Assembly: GCA_900290245.1 (NCBI GenBank) | Contig: OKRB01000046.1 | Location: 65,098 to 115,205, forward strand | Length of the DNA: 50,108 nucleotides | Source of the DNA: Candidatus Sulfuritelmatomonas gaucii | GTDB lineage: Bacteria > Acidobacteriota > Terriglobia > Terriglobales > Acidobacteriaceae | Direction: 5' to 3' | Shown: positions 31,837-40,265 of the stretch, piece by piece | How positions within the stretch are numbered: position 1 is the first letter of the stretch | Layout: every line of letters begins with the position of its first letter | Made by a program: the position numbers and the translations under genes | Notes under the pieces: model-generated | The model's input: only the letters and a program-made list of their open reading frames with translations | The model's database searches: none | What the model was told of the DNA's origin: nothing

Positions 31837-34257
31837 GATTTCTTGCTTGTAAAAGAAAAACAAAGCCAGCAATAACGCCGTCGCATTGATCCCTGCGACA
31901 AGCCATGCAGTACGCCAGAAGCCAAGAACCGGAATCAGGAATGTGCTCAGGGCGAGTGCTCCCACACAACCGCCAAGCAAATCGATGGCATAAAGAAGCC
32001 CCAGACCGGTGCGCTCGGCGGGATTGCGCAGAAAGATGCCCGCAGCGATAACGAATTGGTAGCCGCCGAGCGAGCCCGCGAAGACCGCGAGTGTGGGGAA
32101 GACGATCTGGACTGCGATCCACGTTGCTGCGACCGACGCAAGATTTTCGAACATGCTTACCACGAATAGCATCGCCGGGGCGGCGAGCGCGAGAAGAAGC
32201 TGCGGGGTAGCGAGGCTGCGTTTTCTTGCAGGGGCTAAAGCCCTTTTCATTTCTGCGACATTTGCGGCACGAGTAAACTCGTGCCCTGATACAAAGCCGG
32301 CAATGGGGTGCACCTTTTGAATCGCTCGCCGCATGGCCAGCCAGCTGCCGAGCGCGATGCCCGCCATGAACAGTCCGATCAGAATTGCGAGCTCCGTGTA
32401 CACGTAGCCGTACACCGCTTGAAAGCTGAGCAGAAGAAAAATCTGGAGCGCCATCAGCGTGAATCCCGTCGCGGCCACACACGAGCCTGCGGCGGCGCGT
32501 TTCCGGCGGTCGCGTCCCGGCAAGAATGCCAGCAGGGCCGCACCGAGGAGGAGCGCGAACCCCAAAGCACCGGCAACGCCTGCGAACGAGACATGCTCAG
32601 CGGCGCGGAACCACGCAGCGTAGCCCGACTTGAACTGCGCGCTCCAAAGCAGCACATCGAATGCGTAAGCGATGGGCGCAAAATCGCGATTGACCGGCGT
32701 GGTCGCGACGGGGGCCAGCTCCGTTTTCACCTGCCCCATGCGGTCGGGCATCATCCGGTACGGAATAAAGTACTCGCGGACATACTGCGTGGCTAGGTTG
32801 CGTTCGCGGAGCCGCGCGACAAGCAACTGCGGATCGCTGGTCAGCACGCCGGGTTGGGTGGCGCCGAAAAAGTGAATGATCTCTCCCGGGATCGCCGCCT
32901 GGTACGGAAAGACCTCGCCCATGGTGCGACGAATGGACTGGAGCAGCGCTCCCAGGTCGGGGCTGATCATCTCTTCCGACGACCGCAATTCAACCGAAAG
33001 CAGGCCGCGCGGCGCAAGGTGCGCGCGCGCCAGCCGGAAGAACTCCACGGTGTAGAAGCGATTCAACTGCGCCGTCTGCGGATCCGGCACGTCGACAATG
33101 ATCACATCGAAGGTGTTGGCAGTCGTGGCCAGGAACCTTCGTCCATCGAGAAAATGCAAGTGCACGCGCGGATCGGTATAGAAAACGGCTGTCTGTGCAG
33201 GGAAGAACTCGCGCGCCATGGCGATCAATGCCGGGTCCAGTTCGACATAGTCGAGCCGCTCGACCGTGGGATGCTTCAGAGCCTCGGCCACACCGCCGTT
33301 GACTCCGCCGCCGATGAGGAGCACCCCGCGCGGCGCGGGGTGCTCGAGTAGCGCGAAGTGCACTGCCTCCTCAGCCGCAGCCGGATCGGGCGCATTGGCC
33401 AGAATTGTGCCGTTCTCCCAGATGCTGCGAATTTCGCCGCTTCCTGCTTCAGTTGTCTGGGTCACCGTCAGGTTGCCATAGATGGTCTGGTGTGCAGCCA
33501 ATACATTGAAGCCGTGCCACAATTGCGCCCGCGATGCCGCGTCCCACTTTGGCGCAACCCAAATCAGCAGCGGAATTGCGGCTAGCGCCGCGACCACCGC
33601 CAATGCTGCGACCCGCACGCGTTGCGGCCGCAGGACAAGCGCCAGAGCCACAAAAAAATTCAGCAGTCCTACAATGAACGAGATCTGAAATGACTCAAGA
33701 AACCGCACGAAAAGAACACTGGCCATCACGCCGCCGAGTGCCGATCCGGCGGCTTCGAGCAAGTATGCTCTGCTGGCCGCTGTTCGAGGAGAAAATGCAC
33801 CCTCCGATTCAGCCATGCGGGCTGCTGCCACAAACAGAGCGCCCGACGCCGCACAGAACAGGCAGAGGCACGCGAGCGACGTAAGCAGCATGGGAACGGG
33901 GCCAACCAGTTCACCTGGTACGGCCTGGAAAAACGCTTTCGCGCCACGGAGTGCCCAGATGGTCGCCGGAAAGCTCGCGGCCAGTAGGCATTCGAGCACC
34001 GCAACTGCAAGATGGGACCGGTTCCGTTCCAGCCGCCAAAGACTTGCCATTCCGCTTCCGGCGCCCGTCCAAAACAGCCACGTCGCCAGCAAAATTCCCA
34101 GTGCGATCTCGTTGCCGTTGAAGACTTGGATCAGCTCACGCATGAGCACGATCTGCCCCACCACGGCGGTGTAGCCGCAGAGCGTAAGCGCCGCCTGCGC
34201 GCCCAAGGCAGACACATTCAGCGCGGCGGGGCCCAACTTCTGGCGTGCTGGATTCAT
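31825..34257 (-). CDS. Membrane-embedded spermidine synthase-like protein
   Basis: 810 residues from ATG 34257. The frame is open back to 34659, but that part is antisense tRNA-Arg. Residues 1-235 contain about six or seven hydrophobic helices. The central spermidine/spermine synthase fold (about 255-540) has VLLIGGGVNGG at 312-320, YVELDP at 337-342 and IVDVPDP at 387-393, positions used for decarboxylated SAM binding in SpeE. About seven more helices follow (545-805). Such fused proteins may methylate or aminopropylate something at the membrane, and polyamine synthesis is unproven. A paired-hairpin repeat encodes residues about 658-676. No purine-rich ribosome-binding site precedes the start. 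Confidence 0.85.
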   Translation of the reverse strand: MNPARQKLGPAALNVSALGAQAALTLCGYTAVVGQIVLMRELIQVFNGNEIALGILLATWLFWTGAGSGMASLWRLERNRSHLAVAVLECLLAASFPATIWALRGAKAFFQAVPGELVGPVPMLLTSLACLCLFCAASGALFVAAARMAESEGAFSPRTAASRAYLLEAAGSALGGVMASVLFVRFLESFQISFIVGLLNFFVALALVLRPQRVRVAALAVVAALAAIPLLIWVAPKWDAASRAQLWHGFNVLAAHQTIYGNLTVTQTTEAGSGEIRSIWENGTILANAPDPAAAEEAVHFALLEHPAPRGVLLIGGGVNGGVAEALKHPTVERLDYVELDPALIAMAREFFPAQTAVFYTDPRVHLHFLDGRRFLATTANTFDVIIVDVPDPQTAQLNRFYTVEFFRLARAHLAPRGLLSVELRSSEEMISPDLGALLQSIRRTMGEVFPYQAAIPGEIIHFFGATQPGVLTSDPQLLVARLRERNLATQYVREYFIPYRMMPDRMGQVKTELAPVATTPVNRDFAPIAYAFDVLLWSAQFKSGYAAWFRAAEHVSFAGVAGALGFALLLGAALLAFLPGRDRRKRAAAGSCVAATGFTLMALQIFLLLSFQAVYGYVYTELAILIGLFMAGIALGSWLAMRRAIQKVHPIAGFVSGHEFTRAANVAEMKRALAPARKRSLATPQLLLALAAPAMLFVVSMFENLASVAATWIAVQIVFPTLAVFAGSLGGYQFVIAAGIFLRNPAERTGLGLLYAIDLLGGCVGALALSTFLIPVLGFWRTAWLVAGINATALLLALFFFYKQEIIDP
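32231..32285 (+). repeat. Paired-hairpin dispersed repeat, copy C, inside a coding sequence
   Basis: GGGGCTAAAGCCC (32231-32243) and the perfect hairpin GGCACGAG-TAAA-CTCGTGCC (32266-32285). Read on the minus strand it is in frame and encodes GHEFTRAANVAEMKRALAP, a hydrophilic loop between helices of the spermidine synthase-like protein. Confidence 0.75.
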
Positions 34258-34403
34258 TGGTACGGAATTAGAGGAGGCCAAGCGGCGAATTGCAAGGTTG
34301 CCCGGCACATCACCCAGAGAGAAAAGGGGGGAGGGGAATGAGAGGCGAGACCCGAGCCGGACCGAGACCGCCGGTTTCGCGAAATGCGGTATCCTGATGG
34401 AGC

Positions 34404-34480
34404 GCGCCCGTAGCTCAGCTGGATAGAGCGAATGCCTCCGGAGCATTAGGTCGGGAGTTCGAATCTCTCCGGGCGCACCA
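34404..34480 (+). tRNA. tRNA-Arg (anticodon CCG)
   Basis: A 77-nt cloverleaf with encoded CCA. The acceptor is GCGCCCG / CGGGCGC with A73. The D arm is GCTC-AGCTGGATA-GAGC, the anticodon stem AATGC / GCATT, the loop CTCCGGA reads CCG, and the T arm is GGGAG-TTCGAAT-CTCTC. It decodes CGG. TATCCT at 34390-34395 could be its -10 box. Confidence 0.97.
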
Positions 34481-34943
34481 TCGTCCTGCTTTTGCAATCT
34501 TACCCTTGCAAAGCTCTCAGTTCCAGGCTTCGGCCTCCAGGCGCACCATTCCCCCTGATCCACAGCCTCGCAAGGCCGTCTTTCCGTTGACTCTGCCCCG
34601 GTTTTACAGTATTCTAAAGGCCTTGCGCGGTGTTGCGCCTGAGGTCTGTGTGTCTTCACCCGGACCGATCTGTTTGATGCCCGACATTCATTTTGTTGGG
34701 CTTAACCGGAACAGGTGATCGGCAGCTGGAATTCAGAGTGAGTCCAGCAAGGCCAAGGCCCCACTGGGGCTGACCCACGCAACTCCTCACCCGAACAGGT
34801 TTGTTTGGCAGTGGGTAGAATTTGAAGCCCTTGCGCGTTTTGCGCGGGCGATTGCATCGTGCGCGAGCAATATTGTGGGCGCATTTGCCTGATGAGCCGG
34901 CGGTTTTTCTGACCGGCGGGTAGTTTTTGAGAGCAGGAGAGAC
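34481..34943. other. Leader region of the rplM-rpsI operon
   Basis: 463 bp between tRNA-Arg and rplM. It holds a good promoter candidate (34587-34615, separate entry), giving an unusually long leader of about 320 nt. Within it, GAACAGGT followed by GGCAG occurs twice (around 34709-34730 and 34793-34815) as an imperfect direct repeat, and CCACTGGGG is part of short stems. A regulatory leader is possible, since rplM leaders bind ribosomal proteins in some bacteria. I see no protein-coding gene. Confidence 0.4.
34587..34615 (+). promoter_or_regulatory. Putative sigma70 promoter of rplM-rpsI
   Basis: TTGACT (34587-34592) and TATTCT (34610-34615) separated by 17 bp, the best promoter match in this spacer. 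It would start a transcript near 34622, about 320 nt ahead of rplM. Confidence 0.6.
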
Positions 34944-35375
34944 ATGTCGACCTTTATTCCTAGCGGCAAGGACATCAGCCGCAAGTGGTACGTGGTGGAC
35001 GCCAGCGGGCAGACTCTGGGCCGGCTGGCGACCAAGGCCGCAAGTGTGCTGAGCGGCAAGCTGAATCCCCAGTATGTGCCGTACATCGACATGGGCGACC
35101 ACGTCATCGTGATCAACGCCGAGAAAGTCCGGCTGACCGGTTTGAAGGACCAGAAGAAGGTTTACCGGCGCTATACGGGATTCCCGGGCGGATTGCGTGA
35201 GGAGTCATTCACGCGCCTCATAAACCGCAAACCCGAGAAGGTTCTCGAAGAGGCCATCAAGGGCATGCTGCCTAAGACAAAGATGGGCCGCGCCATGGGA
35301 TCGAAGCTGAAGGTGTATCGCGGTGACAAGCACCCCCACGCGGCGCAAAACCCGGTGGAAATGAGGATTGCGTAA
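34944..35375 (+). CDS. rplM: 50S ribosomal protein L13
   Basis: A 143-residue ribosomal protein of normal bacterial length. Typical L13 landmarks are [20 protein letters not shown] near the N-terminus, [16 protein letters not shown] in the middle and the C-terminal basic segment [21 protein letters not shown]. It binds 23S rRNA early in 50S assembly. The start has CAGGAGAG upstream. It is followed by rpsI, the conserved partner, after a 130 bp spacer filled by a heptamer cassette rather than the usual short gap. Confidence 0.98.
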   Translation: MSTFIPSGKDISRKWYVVDASGQTLGRLATKAASVLSGKLNPQYVPYIDMGDHVIVINAEKVRLTGLKDQKKVYRRYTGFPGGLREESFTRLINRKPEKVLEEAIKGMLPKTKMGRAMGSKLKVYRGDKHPHAAQNPVEMRIA

Positions 35376-35379
35376 GAGC

Positions 35380-35498
35380 AGCTATTAGCTATCAGCTATC
35401 AGCTCTCTCCTTGATGGAACAAACTGCCGGGATCGATCAGAATGCCTGGCGCGCAAAGAAACAAGCTGAAGGCTGAGAGCTGAAGGCTAAAAGCTAGG
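35380..35498. repeat. AGCT-heptamer inverted-arm cassette between rplM and rpsI
   Basis: Left arm at 35380-35407 is four units (AGCTATT, AGCTATC, AGCTATC, AGCTCTC). The right arm at 35464-35498 is five units (AGCTGAA, GGCTGAG, AGCTGAA, GGCTAAA, AGCTAGG). The 56 bp core shows no obvious homology to the 9241-9301 core. The right arm runs straight into AGGAGAAGGA, the rpsI ribosome-binding site. Confidence 0.65.
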
Positions 35499-35505
35499 AG
35501 AAGGA

Positions 35506-35904
35506 ATGGCAGAGGATCTGGTTCAGTATTACGGGACGGGACGACGGAAGTCGGCCATTGCACGAGTTTTTCTTCGTCCCGGTACAGGCGAGTGGAAGGT
35601 CAACGACAAGAAGTTTGAGGAGCACTTCGTCACCGAGCAGCAGCGTGCAGCCGCCAAGCGGACGCTGGCGGTGGCGGAACTGACGACGAGCTTCGATGTG
35701 CTGACCACGGTGAGCGGCGGCGGCGTGAGTGCGCAGGCCGACGCGGTGAAGATGGGCATTGCCCGCGCCTTGATCGAGTTCAACCCTGAACTGCGCAAGC
35801 TGCTCAAGGCCGAAGGCCTGATGACTCGCGATGCGCGCCAGAAAGAACGCAAGAAGTACGGCCAGAAGGGCGCGAGAAAGCGGTTCCAATTTTCGAAGCG
35901 CTAG
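35506..35904 (+). CDS. rpsI: 30S ribosomal protein S9
   Basis: A 132-residue protein. The N-terminus [21 protein letters not shown] and C-terminus [17 protein letters not shown] (ending with the Lys-Arg tail that reaches the P-site tRNA) are diagnostic. Between them is [19 protein letters not shown], the S9 core. The start ATG follows AGGAGAAGGA. The stop codon TAG lies in the loop of a 7-bp hairpin (CGAAGCG / CGCTTCG, 35894-35912), which could contribute to mRNA stability or attenuation. Co-transcription with rplM is expected. Confidence 0.98.
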   Translation: MAEDLVQYYGTGRRKSAIARVFLRPGTGEWKVNDKKFEEHFVTEQQRAAAKRTLAVAELTTSFDVLTTVSGGGVSAQADAVKMGIARALIEFNPELRKLLKAEGLMTRDARQKERKKYGQKGARKRFQFSKR

Positions 35905-35913
35905 GCGCTTCGT

Positions 35914-35934
35914 AGCTGTTAGCTGAGAGCTGGT
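35914..35934 (+). repeat. Short AGCT-heptamer tract after rpsI
   Basis: Three 7-nt units (AGCTGTT, AGCTGAG, AGCTGGT). This is a single arm only; no inverted partner is visible before rpsB. Confidence 0.55.
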
Positions 35935-35944
35935 TTCACAAATC

Positions 35945-35991
35945 TCCCCGCAAGGGGATAAATCCGGGCCAATCAAAGAGAATACCCGGAT
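35945..35991 (+). promoter_or_regulatory. Stem-loop pair ahead of rpsB (possible leader)
   Basis: Two adjacent hairpins: TCCCC-GCAA-GGGGA (35945-35958) with a GNRA-type loop, and ATCCGGG / CCCGGAT (35962-35968, 35985-35991) with a 16-nt loop. They end about ten bases before the rpsB ribosome-binding site. No U-tract follows, so a terminator is unlikely; a translational or S2-binding leader is possible. Confidence 0.4.
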
Positions 35992-36012
35992 GCAGTCCAC
36001 GAAGGAGGACAA

Positions 36013-36891
<879 letters not shown>

Positions 36892-36924
36892 TCCTCCCGG
36901 CGCGGAGCCATGCACTGATTTCAG

Positions 36925-36960
36925 AAAAGCGTGGCCGCGCGAGTTCGGGGCCACGCTTTT
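36925..36960. terminator. Rho-independent terminator after rpsB
   Basis: A perfect 12-bp stem AAAAGCGTGGCC / GGCCACGCTTTT (36925-36936, 36949-36960) with a 12-nt loop and U-tract. The A-tract on the left makes it potentially bidirectional. It separates rpsB from tsf, so tsf either is expressed by read-through or has its own promoter in 36961-37110. Confidence 0.85.
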
Positions 36961-37126
36961 CTTGTGTTGGGCAGCAGAATGCCGCTGCACTGCCAGTCCG
37001 GTGAGAAAGTCAGAGCGGACAAGAGACGATTTGGAGTTCGTGTCCAGGGGAAATTGATCCATCTTTAATTCGGCTCATTGAACCTGCGGCGGAAGATGGG
37101 AATCAGGAATAACAGGAAAACGAGAG

Positions 37127-37780
37127 ATGACGACAGTGACTGAGAAGATTGACGCCAAATTGGTCAAAGAACTTCGCGAGAAGTCCGGCGCGCCCATGGG
37201 CGATTGCCTCAAGGCTCTTCAGGAAACCAAGGGGAACATCGAAGACGCATTCGTTGTGCTGCGCAAGCGCGGCATGGCCTCCGCGCAGAAGAAAGCCTCG
37301 CGGACCACGAATGAGGGCGCCGTGACCGCTTACATTCACGCCGGCGGCAAAATCGGTGTTCTGCTTGAAGTGAACTGCGAGAGTGATTTCGTGGCCCGTA
37401 CCGAAGACTTCCAGGAATTGATTAAGGACATCGCCATGCACGTGGCCGCCAGCGATCCCCGCTATGTGAAGCCGGAAGACGTGACTGCCGAGGATCTGGA
37501 GCGCGAGAAGGAGATCTATCGTGCCCAGGCTGCGGCCACGGGCAAGCCCGCCGCCGTCATCGAGAAAATTGTCGACGGAAAGATGGCGAAGTTCTACGAA
37601 GAGGTCTGCCTTCTCGACCAGCCTTTCATCAAGGATCAGGCCATCAGCATCAAGGAACTGATCGCGCAGAAGGTGGGCAAACTCGGTGAGAACATTACCG
37701 TCCGCCGCTTTGCCCGCTTCAAGGTAGGCGCGTCCGAATGGACCGTGGCCCAGACCAAGCCGGTAGAGGCTGCGGAATAA
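37127..37780 (+). CDS. tsf: Elongation factor Ts
   Basis: A 217-residue nucleotide exchange factor for EF-Tu. The N-terminal UBA-like domain is KIDAKLVKELREKSGAPMGDCLKALQET, followed by the core with the exchange motif ESDFVAR (85-91), where the Asp-Phe pair intrudes into EF-Tu. It is shorter than E. coli EF-Ts (283) and closer to the single-core type of Thermus and organelles. The start ATG at 37127 has GGAAAACGAGAG upstream. It stands 235 bp from rpsB, behind a terminator. Confidence 0.97.
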   Translation: MTTVTEKIDAKLVKELREKSGAPMGDCLKALQETKGNIEDAFVVLRKRGMASAQKKASRTTNEGAVTAYIHAGGKIGVLLEVNCESDFVARTEDFQELIKDIAMHVAASDPRYVKPEDVTAEDLEREKEIYRAQAAATGKPAAVIEKIVDGKMAKFYEEVCLLDQPFIKDQAISIKELIAQKVGKLGENITVRRFARFKVGASEWTVAQTKPVEAAE

Positions 37781-37807
37781 TTGCCGGCACTGCTTTGAAT
37801 CTTTCTG

Positions 37808-37836
37808 AAGGCCCGGGGATGCTCCCGGGCCTTTTT
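37808..37836 (+). terminator. Rho-independent terminator after tsf
   Basis: A 10-bp stem AAGGCCCGGG / CCCGGGCCTT (37808-37817, 37824-37833) with a 6-nt loop, followed by a U-tract to 37836. It begins 27 bases after the tsf stop codon. Confidence 0.92.
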
Positions 37837-37996
37837 ACATTCCATTCGCAGCCTCCTGTTGGTGAAATCAAATCATCCCTAGGACCCAAATGGATCTTCG
37901 CCGCACTTCTGTGCGTCCCGCCTGGCATCATCGCGCAGACAGTAACCCCCTCCGGCACCGAAGGGGATCTGTCCCGTAGATAAAGATCGGGAATGA
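37837..37996. other. Structured segment between two terminators
   Basis: About 160 bp between the tsf terminator and the bidirectional terminator of the convergent pair. It contains a nested hairpin: outer GACAG / CTGTC (37938-37942, 37969-37973) enclosing CCCC / GGGG. Open frames run across it on both strands but cross the terminators and are not credible genes. A dispersed element or small RNA is possible. Confidence 0.35.
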
Positions 37997-38030
37997 AAGA
38001 GGGCAGCCCGCGCAACGGACTGCCCTTTTC
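37997..38030. terminator. Bidirectional terminator between tsf region and porin gene
   Basis: GGGCAG / CTGCCC (38001-38006, 38020-38025) with inner CCG/CGG pairs, flanked by AAAGA on the left and TTTTC on the right. It can stop transcription from both directions, which suits the convergent arrangement with the porin-like gene ending at 38075. Confidence 0.7.
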
Positions 38031-38074
38031 GTGTTGCTGGTGAGCCGAGCTGATGACTTGCGGACCTGCTGCTC

Positions 38075-39913
38075 TTACGGCAGGTAGTAGCGCAGGGACG
38101 TAAAGATCATGTTGTCGTCGCCCTTGGCGCCGTTCCCGGGGTTGGCTGTGCCGCCGTTGCCCGACCAGATATCACGCTGGAACCGGCTGTACTGAATGCC
38201 CTGGCGCAGGCGGCCCTTGGGTCCGGCATTAATGATGTTCCACCAGTACCCGGCCGTGAGTTCCTGCACGTCCTTGGTGCTGCCGCCGCAGTTCGATGGA
38301 GTGATCGGTGCGCCGCCGGTCGCGCCGGCCGAGCCCACATTGGTTGGCTCAACCAAGCAGCCCGACATATTGGTGCTCCGGGTGCCGTAGCCGACCTGGG
38401 TTGTGCCACTCAACACGTAGTCGCGGTCAAGATAATCGCCGCCGTAATTGAAGTACAAATTGAAGTTCGGCGTCGGATTCATCTCCAATGTGCTGAGAGC
38501 GGAGAAGCCATGGATGGGAGAGATCACCGCATCGGGACGGAGGGTCACATCAGCAATGGTCGAAGAACCGTAGCGGCCCACGCCCTGGCCCCACAGGCCC
38601 TTGAGACCGATGACGACCTTGTTCGCCCCGACGAGCGGACCGCGGAATCCGCCACCGATGCCTGCGGCCATCGCCTTGCTGTTCGAGGGCGTGGCCGTCG
38701 TCGGCACCGTGCAGGTGGCCGAAACGGTTGCGCAGGGATAGATGCGGTCACGGAAGTTGCGCTCGACGCCGAACAGTTCCCAGTGACCCCAGCCAGGCTG
38801 CACGGCCATCTTGACGATGAAATCAGGAGTGTAGTTGAAAGAATAGTTGGCGTTCAGGTTGTAGAGCCCGCCGCCAGTTCCGATAGAGCCGAAGATGTAA
38901 TTGGTTGGCGTGTTCTGGCCGGAAGGGTTCAGCATCTCGGCGTTCTCAATTGAAGCTCCAAGGAAGAACGTCTTGCCGAAGTCCTTCGACATGCGGAAGC
39001 TCTCCTGCCTTCCCCACACAAAACCTGCTTCGTACTGTGCATCAACGGTTGAGGGAAGGATCTCAGTTCCTCTTGTGAGGCCCTGAGTCGTCTCGGTTGC
39101 CAATGACCACCCCTGTCCGCCGGAGAAGTCCCAGCCGCTGTTCGTTTTGGCGTCGCCCCACACTTGCCGCTGACGCAGGGTGTAGCTGTTCGACTGGTTG
39201 TTGTTTGAGGTGACACCGGCACTTAGCCAGTCCATCTCGTAGTAGCCGGTCAGAGTGAAGCTCGGCATCTTGCCGACGGCTTTGAAAGCAAGGCGCGACT
39301 GACGGCCCGAGGCGAAGAACTCGCTCAACTGCGACGCCTGAGAGTTGTTCAGCGGAACGCCGGTAAAAGGCGTGTTGATGTCGCCGCCGGTCGCGCCCTG
39401 GCGCCACACAGTTTCGGCTGCCAGGAAGCTGCCCGTAAACGAGAGGGTCGCTCCCTTGAAATTGATGGCATCGGGATTGGCGATGGCCTTCTTGATGTTC
39501 GTGGTCTCAGTCGAGACCGTATCCGCCAGCGACGCCTGATTCGCCTTTAGATCGCTCACCGAGCTTTGCAACGTCGAAACAGCGGACTGATTCTCAGTGA
39601 ACGCCTGCTGCTGCGAGGTCGCGTCGGCTTCTGCCTTGGCAGCCGCTGCCTGCGCATCCGCAGCCGCCTGCTTCGCCTGCTGCAGTTCTTGATCCTTTGT
39701 GGCCAGATCGCTCTTCAGGCTATCGATCTCGCCCTGAAACTGCTGCCGCATGGTGTCAATCTGTTCCTGCACCGAAGGTCCCTCCGGCGCTTTGGCTTTC
39801 TTTGTTGCAGTGTGACTTTTCGCCTGTGTCGTTTGTCCGTTTGCATTGGTATACGAAACAACAAGACTGGCTGCCAGAATGGCTGCGGCAGCCGCATTCG
39901 ATCTGGATTTCAT
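38075..39913 (-). CDS. Outer-membrane porin-like protein with N-terminal coiled coil
   Basis: A 612-residue protein. A signal peptide (about 1-26, ending NANGQ) precedes a Lys/Ala/Gln-rich periplasmic region with a coiled coil at about 48-145 (heptads such as MRQQFQGEIDSLKSDLATKDQELQQ split into short segments). The rest (about 150-612) is a beta-barrel with many short aromatic strands and the terminal strand NMIFTSLRYYLP. Coiled-coil-plus-barrel architecture recalls trimeric porins of deep-branching phyla, where the coil spans the periplasm. Pore selectivity is not predictable. The gene is monocistronic, with an A/T-rich upstream region. Confidence 0.85.
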   Translation of the reverse strand: MKSRSNAAAAAILAASLVVSYTNANGQTTQAKSHTATKKAKAPEGPSVQEQIDTMRQQFQGEIDSLKSDLATKDQELQQAKQAAADAQAAAAKAEADATSQQQAFTENQSAVSTLQSSVSDLKANQASLADTVSTETTNIKKAIANPDAINFKGATLSFTGSFLAAETVWRQGATGGDINTPFTGVPLNNSQASQLSEFFASGRQSRLAFKAVGKMPSFTLTGYYEMDWLSAGVTSNNNQSNSYTLRQRQVWGDAKTNSGWDFSGGQGWSLATETTQGLTRGTEILPSTVDAQYEAGFVWGRQESFRMSKDFGKTFFLGASIENAEMLNPSGQNTPTNYIFGSIGTGGGLYNLNANYSFNYTPDFIVKMAVQPGWGHWELFGVERNFRDRIYPCATVSATCTVPTTATPSNSKAMAAGIGGGFRGPLVGANKVVIGLKGLWGQGVGRYGSSTIADVTLRPDAVISPIHGFSALSTLEMNPTPNFNLYFNYGGDYLDRDYVLSGTTQVGYGTRSTNMSGCLVEPTNVGSAGATGGAPITPSNCGGSTKDVQELTAGYWWNIINAGPKGRLRQGIQYSRFQRDIWSGNGGTANPGNGAKGDDNMIFTSLRYYLP

Positions 39914-40265
39914 TCGGGCCTCTCTTTCCCTTTGGAATCGGATTGGAGTGATGACAGTGATCGCCCGCAGGAATTGATAGCTCGTCTCCTGCTCCCGGGC
40001 ACATTCACAGTTGGAAGAATTGCGGTATCCCCCGCAGGCACAAGTTGGAAACTAATGGGGGAGCATTTCGCGAAGACTGATTTGGCTTCGCGGCTTACGC
40101 ATCCAAGACTCGCAGAGCTCGATTAAGATTTGACGAATTCACACAGATTTCACACTTCAACTTAGTGCCTTCAATTGGATTGGGAAAGTTAGAAAAATTT
40201 ATGCGTTATTAATCCTGCGGAGGGCGCTTGATTGGGGAAGATCCGGTGAATGTTACGCGCTGTCG
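39914..40265. other. Intergenic region upstream of the porin gene
   Basis: 352 bp between the porin start and the end of the PIG-L gene, both on the minus strand. Positions 40125-40230 are the most A/T-rich part of the window and likely carry the porin promoter, giving a leader of 200 nt or more. I see no gene or clear terminator here. Confidence 0.45.

Noticed and set aside
34258..34659. N-terminal 134-residue extension of the spermidine synthase-like gene
   Set aside because: It is the antisense translation of tRNA-Arg (34404-34480) and its flanks; the peptide GEIRTPDLMLRRHSLYPAE is a well-known artefact of antisense tRNA. The ATG at 34257 gives the true-looking start.
37719..38015. Open frames on both strands between tsf and the porin gene
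   Set aside because: They cross a strong rho-independent terminator and a structured element; kept as a structured segment instead.
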